Shown here piece by piece: positions 1-13,000 of a DNA stretch of 64,000 bases; positions within the stretch are counted from its first letter, which is position 1; each line of letters starts with the position of its first letter. Origin of the DNA: Diprion similis (taxonomy: Eukaryota; Arthropoda; Insecta; Hymenoptera; Diprionidae); contig NC_060108.1 of the NCBI RefSeq assembly GCF_021155765.1, positions 26,623,025 to 26,687,024 of the forward strand. Direction: 5' to 3'. Under the pieces are notes generated by a model. That model worked only from the letters and a program-made list of their open reading frames with translations. It searched no databases and was not told where the DNA came from. Position numbers and translations under genes: made by a program.

Positions 1-776
1 CAACAAGTATGGATAATTTAGTCAAATACTACAAGTAATATTTTTCTTTATCTGGTGTAGCACAATATTACTTCTATACAAGCATTTTCACGCATCGTTC
101 TTTGATGGTTTTGTGCTTTAATGACATTATTTTCACATACCCGTTTTGCTGTGGTATTTACATATTATTATTTTGTATCTTTGATACAAAGTGGACCAAT
201 GTATATGACAAATAATCTATATTTGGAAATGATAGAAATCACGATAACAGGCATTACAAATTTCACGAGAGCTTCAAATTCTCTCATAAAAATTTTCACA
301 TTAAGAAGGACATCTGAGGTATTCGTAATCAAATATTAGGTGTAGTTTTAAGTAACGATAAAGTTTTGCAGATCGGTTCAGTATGTACACCCTGTATTAT
401 TGTACCACGGATGGAAAGCCTATGCCAAATAGTAAGTGGAATAATTTGTGATAAAGTTGAACTGAACAAAAAATTTGTTATCATTGAAAATAGAATCAAA
501 TGCAATGACAATGTGCCAATTTCAGTGGTAATATAATAGACTTGAATACATATATATATATACAGATATATACATAAAAATAAATATATTATATTGTAAA
601 AAGATATTTTTAGATATTTTTGTAATTTATCTCTAGTTTTAATCACAAATATGCCTTCAGAAATGAATAATGATTCACGTACATACATGTTATACATATG
701 TGTAGCCCTACTTTGTTCTGGCTTGACAACGGTTGTTAAGAAAATAAACATCGTACAACAGTGATGACACTTGTGC
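1..776. other. AT-rich upstream DNA without a recognised gene
   Basis: AT-rich sequence with a TA/ATA microsatellite at about 549-590. The open frames here (121-339 on + and 329-751 on -) are low complexity, hydrophobic and match no family I know. It could be intergenic DNA or the tail of a gene lying to the left. Confidence 0.5.
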
Positions 777-1043
777 TATCGATAATAATTTGGTTATGAC
801 ACGGTACTAACAGTATCTTCCGTTCAGTATAACAACTTTTGTGGGTAACGACGTAATTTTTGTATTTCCACTTGTATCAAGAAAACAATAATTGGCACCT
901 ACGAAATGTAGGATTGAAACTATCAGATCCTAGCATCCTTCCGTAAGTATTCTTCCGTACTCTTAGTAATATCTGTTACGTTGTGTAATTAAAGGGATTT
1001 TACAGGATAATGAACATCTAGAAAATATCCTTTGGTCAATGTC
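777..1043 (+). promoter_or_regulatory. Candidate promoter and 5' UTR of the dynein gene
   Basis: A perfect DRE palindrome TATCGATA (DREF/BEAF-type site in flies) lies at 777-784. An initiator-like TTCAGTA follows at 823-829. A likely non-coding exon ends at 942 with donor CC|GTAAGTAT. A 63 bp intron then runs to acceptor TTTTACAG at 1005, and the first coding exon begins at 1006. This also explains the in-frame stops just before the ATG at 1044. A weak match to the generic RFX X-box pattern (ACTTTT, 3 nt, GGTAAC) is at 835-849; such sites often control cilia genes, but the pattern is loose and may occur by chance. Confidence 0.35.
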
Positions 1044-4000
1044 ATGCAATATTTGAAAAATATGACGGAAGGAAATCCTGGTAATTGTGCATGTACCGGA
1101 GACAGTTCTGTAGAACCTTACAAGAATTGGTACGAATATGTCAAGCCTATGGAGAGTATGGGTAGTTTCTTTACTCCAACAAGCTGCAAATTTCGCATCA
1201 AAACTGTCACTTCCAACCAATTGGTATCTCCGTGGCATCCCTTTGGACCTGATAGAAAGCTTAAATATCCACCAGCAGACTGTGTTAAAGCTCATTATGA
1301 AGAGGTGGCAAATATTGATTTGAAGAAATCCAAACGTTTAAAGATTACACCAAACAACATAATAAACTTGAAGGATTTAGCCGATGGTACTTGGGAGAGA
1401 CAGAAGGCGAAGAAATTTGAGGCTCAGATTTTGGCACGCAAAAAAAAAATTCAGCAGAAACGACAAGAACGCAGGGCTAAAAGAATTCCTGAATCTGTGG
1501 TAAGTTTATTAACAGCCCAGAAAAAACGAGATAGTAAGCTACTTAAGTTTTCTTAACCAATTCAGATTCTGGCCCAAAAACAAGCAGAATGTCCTAGAGA
1601 TATTGAAGATCAGCTAGACGAGTTGCATTCACAAGTCGATGAAGAACAAAATGCTTTTGTTCGTCCTGAAGATTTTTGTAGGATTCATTATCTGAGGCAT
1701 TACAGTATTCAAGATTCAGATCTGGAACCATACGACTATAGGAATATCGAACAAGCTCGAGCTCGCATAACAGGGAGGCTGCGCCAACGCCGAGAGTACG
1801 TGAACAATTCATATTATACATATATTCGTGTAAGATTCTTTCTAATAATATTGAGTATTATTCTTTCAGTTTCAATGAGAGACTAGCGTCGCTTGAGCCT
1901 GAGATCATTATGGATTATAAAGAAAGTTTGAGAGTAGCAATTGTTGCTTATGCTCTGTTAGATCCTGTTGAAAGGAAACGTTTGCTGATAATCACTTTAC
2001 CCGCAGAATACCCCATTATCAATGTGAGGGCTCCGGTGCCTTGGCATTCTTCCAAAATCATCGCTGAACATTTCATGGAATATAATTTCTTCATAGGAAA
2101 TGAAATTCTACAGGACATTCGTGACTTGTGGTATATCAAGTAAGTGTCCGACTGGTGATGGACTCATTCATTTTTGGGACTATAATGATATATTTATAAC
2201 AGCTAATTGCTTCATCCAGATATCGACACTTGTTGATTGTCAGACCTTCTGACTTCGGCGTCTTTCCAGTACAAGCGTCTGAAATTAGATCAAAAATAGA
2301 TGTTTTGTGCGAAACTGCTAATCAAAAAATAATGAACGGATGGATGTCAGAAGTTGCTGAAATGTTTTTAGAGAAGAAACATGCTTGGAAAACATATCTA
2401 TCGATGAAACCGGGTGCGTCGACGGTTGGCATTGAAAATTACTTCCGATGTGTAAATACCTTGCTATCGAAAAGTTTGCGTGACTTGATTGTAAAAACGC
2501 TCATACATCTCAAAGATTTTTTCGTTGAATACAGCGAAGGGAATGATTTCACAGGTGAATATCAGGACATGACATTTATTAGGTATGTTTATTATTGCCC
2601 CAGACTGATCGTGGCATTTTATTCCTTATGTGGGTAGTCAAAGAATAAGGCTCACCCTTGTTCTAGGAAACCTTGTATGACGGTACGCGTCGAGCCTGTA
2701 TTGGGTACGGATGAATTAAAGGTAATTCCCGATTCATCTGAGGTATGTCGATCCATCTACTATTGCTTTGAGCGAATAATCAAGATCGGCGATGCTATTC
2801 CCAAGATTGAAGGTCTTTTGTTTCCTGAAATACACATTAAGTCGTTCATGTCTCCTGTTCATCTTTTAGAACCAGCAGTAAGTGTGTTTATTGATATTTG
2901 TAAATTACTAACGAGCATCATGTATTCGATGGATTTTAGCTCAAATTCACATTTTCATTACGTAGGAAAAATGTAAATTTGAAAGTTTTTTGGTGACTTG
3001 AAAAATAACGACGGAGCCAGGAATCAAACCTGGTATCTAGAGATGCTTTACCGTAGAATTACTCCACTAGACCACCAAGCCGCCCTGACTACACTGACAT
3101 TAATTTCTCTCATCACCTGTGTATTGGAATTTATTTGTTTTCGCGGGCCGTGTGTTCTCATTATGATGAGCCTGAAAATAAGTTACTTGAAATTTTTAGA
3201 TACAAGAAATAATTAACGAAGCTTTAAATACTTTCGAAGCAAATATAAACGGGCCACACAAGTATTTAAAAATGTACGACAATTTTCTGTACATTCTTGA
3301 TGGTCAGGCAGAGCATGACTTAGAGAGCTACTTTGCTCTTGATCCACTGCCGGCATTGCGCGAATTTGGTCACCGAATTGAAGGCTACGATAATTTAATA
3401 CGACAAGTGTTTTTTTTTAGGAATAAAGTAAGTTATAAAATCAGTTCATATTACATGTTCAATAATATTATGCAAGTTAAGTATTAATCTTAAAGTTTAC
3501 AATCGAAATCTCATTTTCAGATACCATTAAATATCATAGAACTCGATTGTACAGAACTCAATGAAACACTTCGATCTGTATTGCGCAGTCTTCGAACGAA
3601 AATATGTAATCATTTTTATGCGGAATTACGTGCCAACAATCAAGAACTGTGTACTGTTTTTGAAGAAATAGCTGACAAGGTTTCAGAAATGCCTGAAACT
3701 ACTCAAGAAGTTATAGATTTATTTAACTACTTATCAGAGAGTCGGGACTGTACGATGTTTAATCTCCGAAGCAAATCAGCCCATTCTGTTGAGTTAATAT
3801 TATTTCTTATTGACTATCAGCCTCCTACAAATGAGGAAATTATTTTGAATACAAGAACTCTTACGTGGCCCAAGGAAATGGAAGCAGTAATGGAATTAGC
3901 CAACACTAGATTGAACCTTAGGAAGGAGTTTGTTGAAGGTGTCCTTCGTATACGAAGAGATAATTTTGAAACACGAATACACAATGTCCAGAACGCGATA

Positions 4001-7000
4001 GATCAGTTTAAAAAAAAGGACCCACCTGTGTTGACAATGGATGAAATGGAATCAGGAACCGAAGAAATTGAGGAGATTTCAAAACAGATGGCTGAGATTA
4101 GGAAAGAAGTGGAAGAGATTAACAGAGAAGAGGCCTTGCTCGATATGGAGCTCAGTCCGTACATGATACTTCCTACAATGAGCTCTACTGTAGATGTTTT
4201 TGACAGATTATGGCACACCATTACAAGTTTCCACAAAAATTATGAAAAATGGTACTATGGACTATTTAAAGATCTTGATGCTGAAGAGGTTCGAGAAGAA
4301 ACTGAAAACTCTTGGCGCACTCTCTACAAATTGTCGAGACTTTTAACCGACACACCAGGGGCAAGACGAATCGCCGAGATGGTCAGAGGAAAGGTGGAAA
4401 AATTTAAGCAATTTATTCCATTACTGCAAACAATTTGTAATCCTGGCTTACAACAACGTCACTGGGAGCAAATTAGCCAAGCTGTGGACATAAAAATAAT
4501 TCCAAATGCATCAAGCAGTCTCGGAGAAATGGTAGACTACGGATTACCTGTTTACATCAATCGTTTAGAGGAAATATCTATGTCTGCTACAAAAGAGTAT
4601 GGGCTTGAAAAAAATTTGCAAAAGATGCAGGATGAGTGGTCTGACGTTTACTTTGACCTAACTCCATATCGCGAAACTGGTGTTCATATATTGTCTGCCG
4701 TTGATGATATACAAATGCTTTTAGACGACCATATCCTCAAAGCTCAAACAATGAGAGGTTCTCCATATGTCAAGGCCTTCGAACATGCGATGCAAGCTTG
4801 GGAAGAAAAGTTAATGTCGATGCAGGATATCATCGACCAATGGTTGTATTATCAAGCGACATGGATGTACCTAGAACCCATATTTAGCAGCGAGGATATA
4901 ATGAGGCAAATGCCAACGGAAGCAAAGAATTTCCGAGTAGTTGATAAAATATGGCGGCAAATAATGACATATGTTGCAAGTAATAGAAAAGTTACTGTAG
5001 CAACATCCATGCCTGATATGTTGAAGCAGTTTAAGTCGGGGAACACATTGTTGGACGAAATTCAGAAGCGTTTAAACGATTACTTAGAAAAGAAGAGATT
5101 ATTCTTCCCTAGATTCTTCTTCTTATCCAATGACGAGTTGCTTGAAATTTTATCAGAAACGAAAGACCCTCAAAGGGTTCAACCACATTTGAAGAAATGC
5201 TTTGAAGGAATCTCTAAATTACGCTTTACAAAAGAGCAAGAGATCATTGGAATGCTTTCTGACGAAGATGAGTACGTTCCAATGAGTACAAAAATCTTTC
5301 CTGCCGATGCTAAGGGATTAGTGGAAAAATGGCTTTCTCAAGTAGAGAAACTGATGAAAGTATCTCTGCGTGATGTTTCCCAGGATAGTATAGCTGCTTA
5401 TTTTAATACCGTAAGAGAAGTTTGGATCTTATCTTGGCCAGGACAAATCGTACTATGCGGCAGCCAGGTTCACTGGACGAGTGAAGTCTGTGAATCCTTT
5501 GAGGCAAATTCCGTTCCTGCATATCTTGCCCAATGCAGTTCTCAAATTGATAAGACTGTAGCCTTGGTTCGTGGAAAATTAGAACCTGGTGCAAGAATTA
5601 CCCTAAATGCTTTGATTGTCATTGATGTTCACGCCAGAGATGTTGTAAAATTGCTGGTAGCGAAACAGGTCACCTCTGTAACAGATTTCAATTGGATATC
5701 TCAGCTGCGCTACTACTGGATCGACGATAGCATAACTGTTTCAATGATAACAACAGAAGTAGCCTATGCATATGAGTATCTAGGAAATTCACCACGCCTA
5801 GTAATAACACCTTTGACAGATAGATGTTACCGTACTTTGATGGGTGCTCTCAAGTTGTATCTTGGGGGAGCGCCCGAAGGTCCTGCCGGTACTGGTAAGA
5901 CAGAGACATCGAAAGACCTTGCAAAAGCAGTAGCTAAACAATGCGTCGTGTTCAATTGCTCAGATGGCCTTGACTACAAAGCAATGGGAAAATTCTTCAA
6001 AGGCCTTGCTCAGTCTGGTGCGTGGTCTTGTTTTGATGAATTCAATCGAATTGAACTTGAGGTACTCTCTGTAATTGCGCAGCAAATTCTGACAATTCAA
6101 ATGGCAGTTGGTATGCATCTTGAGAAGTTTATTTTCGAGGGCACTGAAATAAAACTGGATCCGACGTGTAACATTTTCATTACCATGAATCCTGGCTATG
6201 CAGGTCGTCAAGAGCTTCCTGATAACTTGAAAGTTCTTTTCCGTACTGTAGCCATGATGGTACCCGACTATGGTATGATTGGCGAAATCACTTTGTATTC
6301 ATATGGATTTATTGATGCTAGAAGTCTTGCTGAGAAGATAGTTCACACTTACAAGTTATGTTCAGAACAGTTAAGCTCGCAGTGTCATTATGACTATGGA
6401 ATGCGTGCTGTAAAAACGGTGTTATTAGCTGCTGGAAATCTGAAACTCAAGTACACATCACAAAACGAATCCATATTAGTATTAAGAGCTATTGTAGATG
6501 TGAATCTTCCAAAATTTCTTGCACAGGATGTGCCTCTGTTCAACGGTATCTACACCGATTTGTTTCCTGGTATTGATTTACCTCAGCCAGATCGTGTTGA
6601 ACTAATTGACTTGCTAAAGGCCAATTGTCAAAAAAGAAATCTACAAGCAACGGATTGGTTTATTGAAAAAGTTATTCAAATATATGAAATGATTCTTGTA
6701 AGACACGGTCTGATGATAGTCGGGGAACCTATGGGTGGAAAAACACAGGGTTATCAGTCACTAGCTGATTCGTTGGGTGATTTATCCACAATGCGACGAG
6801 CGACAATGAGAGAGTTTAGGACTGTATACAGAATTATTAACCCAAAGGCAATTACAATGGGGCAATTGTATGGCAGTTTTGATCCCATATCACACGAGTG
6901 GAGCGACGGTGTTCTTGCTAACACGTTTCGAGAATATGCTCAGTCATTGAGTATTGAAAGGAAATGGATTTTATTCGATGGACCGGTAGATGCTGTCTGG

Positions 7001-10000
7001 ATTGAAAATATGAACACTGTACTGGATGACAACAAGAAACTTTGTTTAATGTCTGGCGAAATTATCCAAATGTCTAATAGGATGAATTTGATATTTGAGC
7101 CAGCTGACCTGGAACAGGCCTCACCAGCAACAGTCAGTAGATGTGGAATGATATACATGGAGCCTTCCCAGCTTGGTTGGCATCCATTTTTTGAATCCTA
7201 CAAAAAACACCTCAAGGAAAAACTACTGATTGAACAATTCGGCTTGCTAGTTGAACTTGTTGAATGGTTGACTCAGTCAATCTTTGATTTCGTGAGATTG
7301 AACTGTAAGACATTTATTGAAACATCAGAATTGCATATGTTCCATGTAAGTACTGCATTGGTTTATCATCAATATTATTACATGGGAGTTACAATTGAAT
7401 GTGTATAGAAAATTGTATGGATTTCAGTCATTTACAAGAATGCTAACAACAATGCTCGAAGGAGAGGGGCAAGTTAGCACAGTGTGGCTTCAATGCACGC
7501 TTTTATTCAGCATGATATGGGGTATGTGTCCCACACTTGTCAACGACAGTCGTAAACTGTTTGATACATTTTTACGTAAATTACTGGATGGTGGTATCGA
7601 AGAGAATCCAAAACCCAAAGCTTTCAAATTGACAAAACAGCAACTTTTCCCGGATAAAGGAACAGTCTTTGACTGGGTCTATGATAAGAAAAATAATGGC
7701 ACTTGGATTTCGTGGGTGGATACAACGACGCAGGTAACATAAATTTATCCCAACTCAATTGGTGATCGAATATTAATGTTGTCAAACAATTTGTATAATT
7801 TGATAATAATAATACTTGCTTGTAATGAACAGGTACAAATGGCACCAAATGCAAAGGTTGGCGAACTGATTATTCAAACAAACGAAATGTGTATGCAACG
7901 TTTTTTCTTATCATGCCTACTTCCACGAGAAATACCGCTTTTATTTGTTGGCCCTACGGGAACAGGAAAATCTGCAATAGTGTTAAACTATCTGGTATCT
8001 TTGGCCAAAGAAAAATTCATTCAAAATGCAATAAACTTTAGCGCAAGAACAAGTGCATTTCAAACTCAAGAAATAGTTATGTCCAAATTAGATAGACGCA
8101 GAAAAGGAGTGTACGGCCCAACTATGGGCAAACAGTGTGTCTTATTTGTGGATGATCTGAGTATGCCGCAGAAGGAAGTGTATGGTGCACAACCACCTAT
8201 AGAATTATTACGTCAATGGATTGATCATGGGTATTGGTTTGATCTGAAAGACACTACCATACTTTATTTAGTTGATATTCTGCTGATAGCTGCTATGATT
8301 CCACCAGGAGGTGGATCTAATGTAGTTACCTCACGTCTCACTCGACATATGCATATTATTGGTATTGATTCATTCGATGATACTACAATGACAAAGATAT
8401 TTACCTCAATTTTGGACTGGCATCTTGCCAAGGGGTTCGATTCGAATGTTGCCAGACTTGGCAAAATGGTTGTCGCTGCTACAATCGATCTTTTTCATGA
8501 TGCGATAGAGAACTTTCTACCAACTCCAGCCAAGAGTCATTACACTTTTAGTTTGCGAGACTTCAGTCGAGTGATCAGAGGGATTGTGCTTGTACCATCC
8601 TCACGAATGAAGGATCCAGACAAGATGGTGAGACTATGGATCCACGAAGCCTACCGAGTGTTCTATGATCGGCTCATTGATGACAACGACCGTGAAACAT
8701 TATTCAAATTAGTTAAAAATGCATGCTATCAGCAATTGCGACAGCCAGTCGATAAGGTTCTTGCTCATTTCTTGGAAGGAGATGAAAAAATCATTACAAA
8801 CTCACACATTCGCAAGTTGTTCTTCGGAAATTATATGGAGCCTGATGTAGATTCAAAAACTTATGACGAAGTTATAAGCGAAGAGGATTTGCAAGAGAAA
8901 ATGGAATATTATTTGACCGAGTACAATGTCATGGCAAAAACTCCAATGTCTCTAGTATTGTTTAGATATGCTATTGAACATATATCGAGAATATCTCGTA
9001 TATTGCTTCAAGATAATGGACACGCGCTTTTGGTTGGCATTGGTGGCTCTGGTCGGAGTTCATGTGCCAGGCTAGCAACATCTATGTGTGAATATTTACT
9101 TTATCAAGTTGAAATGACCAGAACTTACGGTCGATCCGAATGGAGGGATGATTTAAAAGCTCTTCTGTTGAGCGCAGGAGGTGATGGAAAAATGACAGTC
9201 TTTCTCTTTGGGGATAACCAGATTAAAGATGAATCTTTCGTAGAAGATATAAATATGATACTCAACACGGGTGATGTCCCAAATTTGTACGCATCTGATG
9301 AAAAAGCTGAGATACTTGAAAAAATGATGAACACAACACGTGAAGGGACTGGTAAGAAAATGGAAACCACGCCAATGGCGTTATACAATTTCTTCATTGA
9401 AAGAGTTAAAAATAATTTACACGTCGTTCTGACCATGTCACCAATCGGAGATGCGTTTCGAAACAGGTTGAGAATGTTTCCGTCGCTCATCAATTGCTGT
9501 ACCATAGATTGGTACACGGCTTGGCCTGAAGATGCTCTTGAAAAAGTAGCTAAAATGTTCCTTAAGGATCTTGATATCACATCTGAGCTTCGTGAAAAGT
9601 CTGTGCTCATTTGTAAGCAGTTTCACACTAGTGTGCAAACTGCTAGCGAGGATTACTTTGTTACCCAGCGTAGAAAAAATTATGTAACTCCTACTAGTTT
9701 TCTCGAGCTTATCAAGTCCATTTACAAATTGTATGGGCAAAAAATAGAACAGATTACGTTGCAGCAAAACAGGTACGAAGTTGGTTTGGACAAGCTAGAT
9801 TTCGCCGCTGCGCAAGTTGGAGTAATGCAGGAAGAACTGCATGCTCTGCAACCAAAACTCTTAGCCCAATCACAGCTCAGTGATAAGTTGATGATTAGAG
9901 TTGAACAAGACACTGTCACAGTAGAAGCCAAGAAAGAAGTAGTCGCAGCTGACGAAGCTTTGGCCAATGAAGCTGCAGCAGCTGCCCAAGCGATAAAAGA

Positions 10001-13000
10001 TGACTGTGAAAGTGATTTGGCAGAGGCGACTCCAGCACTGGAAGCAGCATTATCTGCCCTAAATACATTAAAACCTTCTGATATTGTTATCGTAAAGTCT
10101 ATGAAAAATCCGCCAGCTGGAGTGAGGCTTGTCATGGAAGCGGTATGTGTGCTTAAGGGCGTTAAACCAATACCGGTGCAAGATCCAACCACTGGAGGTA
10201 TAGTAGATGATTACTGGGCAGCATCTATAAAAATGCTTGGTGACATGAAATTTCTTGAAAGTTTGAAAACGTTTAATAAGGACAATATACCACCAGCTAA
10301 TATAAAGAAAATTCGAGAAAAATACATGAACGACAGAGCTTTTGTTCCGGAGGTAATTAAAAAATCTTCCACTGCTTGTGAAGGATTATGCAAGTGGGTG
10401 CGAGCAATGGAAGTGTATGACAGGGTGATCAAGGTGGTAGCACCAAAAAAAGCTATGTTAGCTGAAGCCGAAGGAGAGTTATTGGCACAGTTGGAAACTT
10501 TGAATGCCAAGAGAGCACTGCTGCAAGAAGTGACTGACAAATTGCAATCCCTGAACGATGAATTTGCCGAATGCATGCGGGAAAAGAAGAAGTTAGAGGA
10601 CCTCATTGACCATTGTATGCAAAAATTAGACAGAGCTGAAAAACTGTTAGGTGGGCTTAGCGGGGAAAAAACAAGATGGAGTGAAACAGCCGCTACTCTT
10701 GGTGAAAGTCTTGGAAGTGTAATTGGCGATGTCATACTAGCTTCTGGAATAATTGCCTACCTCGGAGCTTTTACTATTGAGTATCGTAATAGTTTAATCA
10801 AACAATGGCATGAATCTTGTTCCAAATTACAAATTCCATGCGATTCAGATTTCGGTCTGGTTAAAATCCTCGGTGAACCAGTGGAGATTAGGGCTTGGAT
10901 GATCCATGGCTTACCGGCAGACACCTTCTCTGTAGAGAATGCTATTATTGTAAAAAACGCAAATCGGTGGCCACTCATGATTGATCCTCAAGGTCAAGCT
11001 AACAAGTGGGTAAAAAATATGGAAAAACAGAATAAATTGAACATTATCAAGTTGACAGACCCAAACTACGTTAGGACTATGGAATTGGCTATTCAGTATG
11101 GCAATCCAGTATTACTAGAAAATATACTTGAAGAGATCGATGCCATTCTAGAGCCAGTGCTAGTGAGAAATATCTACAAACAACAAGGAGTAATGTACAT
11201 GAAGTTTGGAGAGAACGTTATCGAGTATCATACAGATTTTCGATTCTACATAACCACCCGGCTTCGTAATCCTCATTATTTGCCAGAAGTAGCAGTTAAA
11301 GTGAGCCTTCTTAATTTTATGATAACACCACAAGGACTTCAAGATCAGCTGCTCGGTATCGTAGTTGCCAAGGATCTACCTGTGCTGGAGGAAAAAAAGA
11401 ATCAATTGATCATTGAAGGCGCTAATAATAAGCGGATTCTAAAAGAAATTGAAGACAAAATTTTGGAAGTTCTCTCCACATCTGAAGGAAATATCCTGGA
11501 AGATGAAACAGCTGTAAAAATATTATCATCTTCGAAAGTCCTCTCTGCTGAGATTCAAGCTAAGCAGGCGGCGGCAATGAAAACAACATTGGAGATTGAC
11601 GATGCTCGTAATAAGTACAAACCTGTTTCATTCCATGGAGCTGTTTTATTTTTCTGTATATCAGAATTGGCTAATATTGATCCGATGTACCAGTATTCTT
11701 TGGCATGGTTCATCCATTTATACACTATGGCGATTCTCAACAGTGAGAAGTCCGTTGAACTAAATACACGAATGAACAATTTAAATACATACTTTACAGC
11801 CAGTATATACAGAAATGTTTGTCGATCTTTATTCGAAAAAGATAAGTTGATATTTTCCTTTGTTTTATGCATCGGCCTTATGCGTGCTGATAACAAAGTC
11901 GACGAGGATCTTTGGGTCTTTCTGTTAACTGGCGGTGTCACGCTACAAAACCCTTATAAAAATCCAGCTCCGTCTTGGCTCTCAGAAAAGTCCTGGTCCG
12001 AAGTAGTGCGATCATCACGATTGACCGGGCTTGGAGAATTGCAATCTTCGGTTGAAAATAGTACGTCAGATTGGAAGGCATTCTACGACCTTGCAGATCC
12101 TCAGAATCACCCTCTACCGTCACCATTTACGAATGAAGTACACACCTTGAGTAAACTTGTCATATTGAGATGCATAAGACCGGATAAAATTGTATCTGCT
12201 GTTCAAACATTTATCACTCATCACATGGGCCAATCGTTTATCGAACCGCCACCGTTTGATCTACAAGATTCGTATAATGACTCCAGCAATGTTTCGCCTT
12301 TGGTTTTTATTTTGTCTCCTGGGTCTGACCCAATGGCTGGCCTGATCAAGTTTGCGGAAGACAAAGGAATTCAGAAGAAAAATCTTATGACAATTTCTTT
12401 GGGCCAAGGCCAGGGACCTATTGCAGCTGGAATGATAAACAAAGGTATAAAAAGTGGGGAATGGGTTGTTTTGCAAAACTGTCACCTGGCTGAGAGTTGG
12501 ATGAAAGAATTGGACAGAATCTGTGACGAAGTCATAATACCAGAAAACACGCATCCCAAATTTCGAATATGGCTGACGAGTTACCCTTCCAAAGCATTCC
12601 CTGTTTCTATACTGCAAAATGGTGTCAAAATGACGAATGAAGCACCCAAAGGCTTGAAACAAAATTTACTCAGAAGCTATCTCAATGATCCTATTTCAGA
12701 CACGAAATTTTTTAATAATTGCTACAAAATAAGTGAATGGAGGACTCTTCTATTTTCGCTATGTTTCTTCCATGCTGTAGTCCAAGAAAGACGAAAATTT
12801 GGACCCCTTGGATGGAATATTCCCTATGAATTTAATGAGTCAGACTTGCGAATCAGCGTTTTGCAGTTGCAGGTAAACCATTTTACTAAATTCCCGTCTG
12901 AAATTAATTACAATCAAAGCTTAATGTACATGCTTGAGAATTGGGTTATTTATTTGGAATTAATGATTACTTTATTCCAAAGATGTTTTTGAACGAATAT

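Noticed and set aside
329..751. 140-codon frame on the minus strand
   Set aside because: Low-complexity hydrophobic translation of AT-rich microsatellite DNA, with no domain.
9125..9610. Antisense open frame of 161 codons, and similar ones at 9722-10192 and 10211-10735
   Set aside because: They lie wholly inside the 5 kb dynein exon on the opposite strand and are shadows of its codon pattern.
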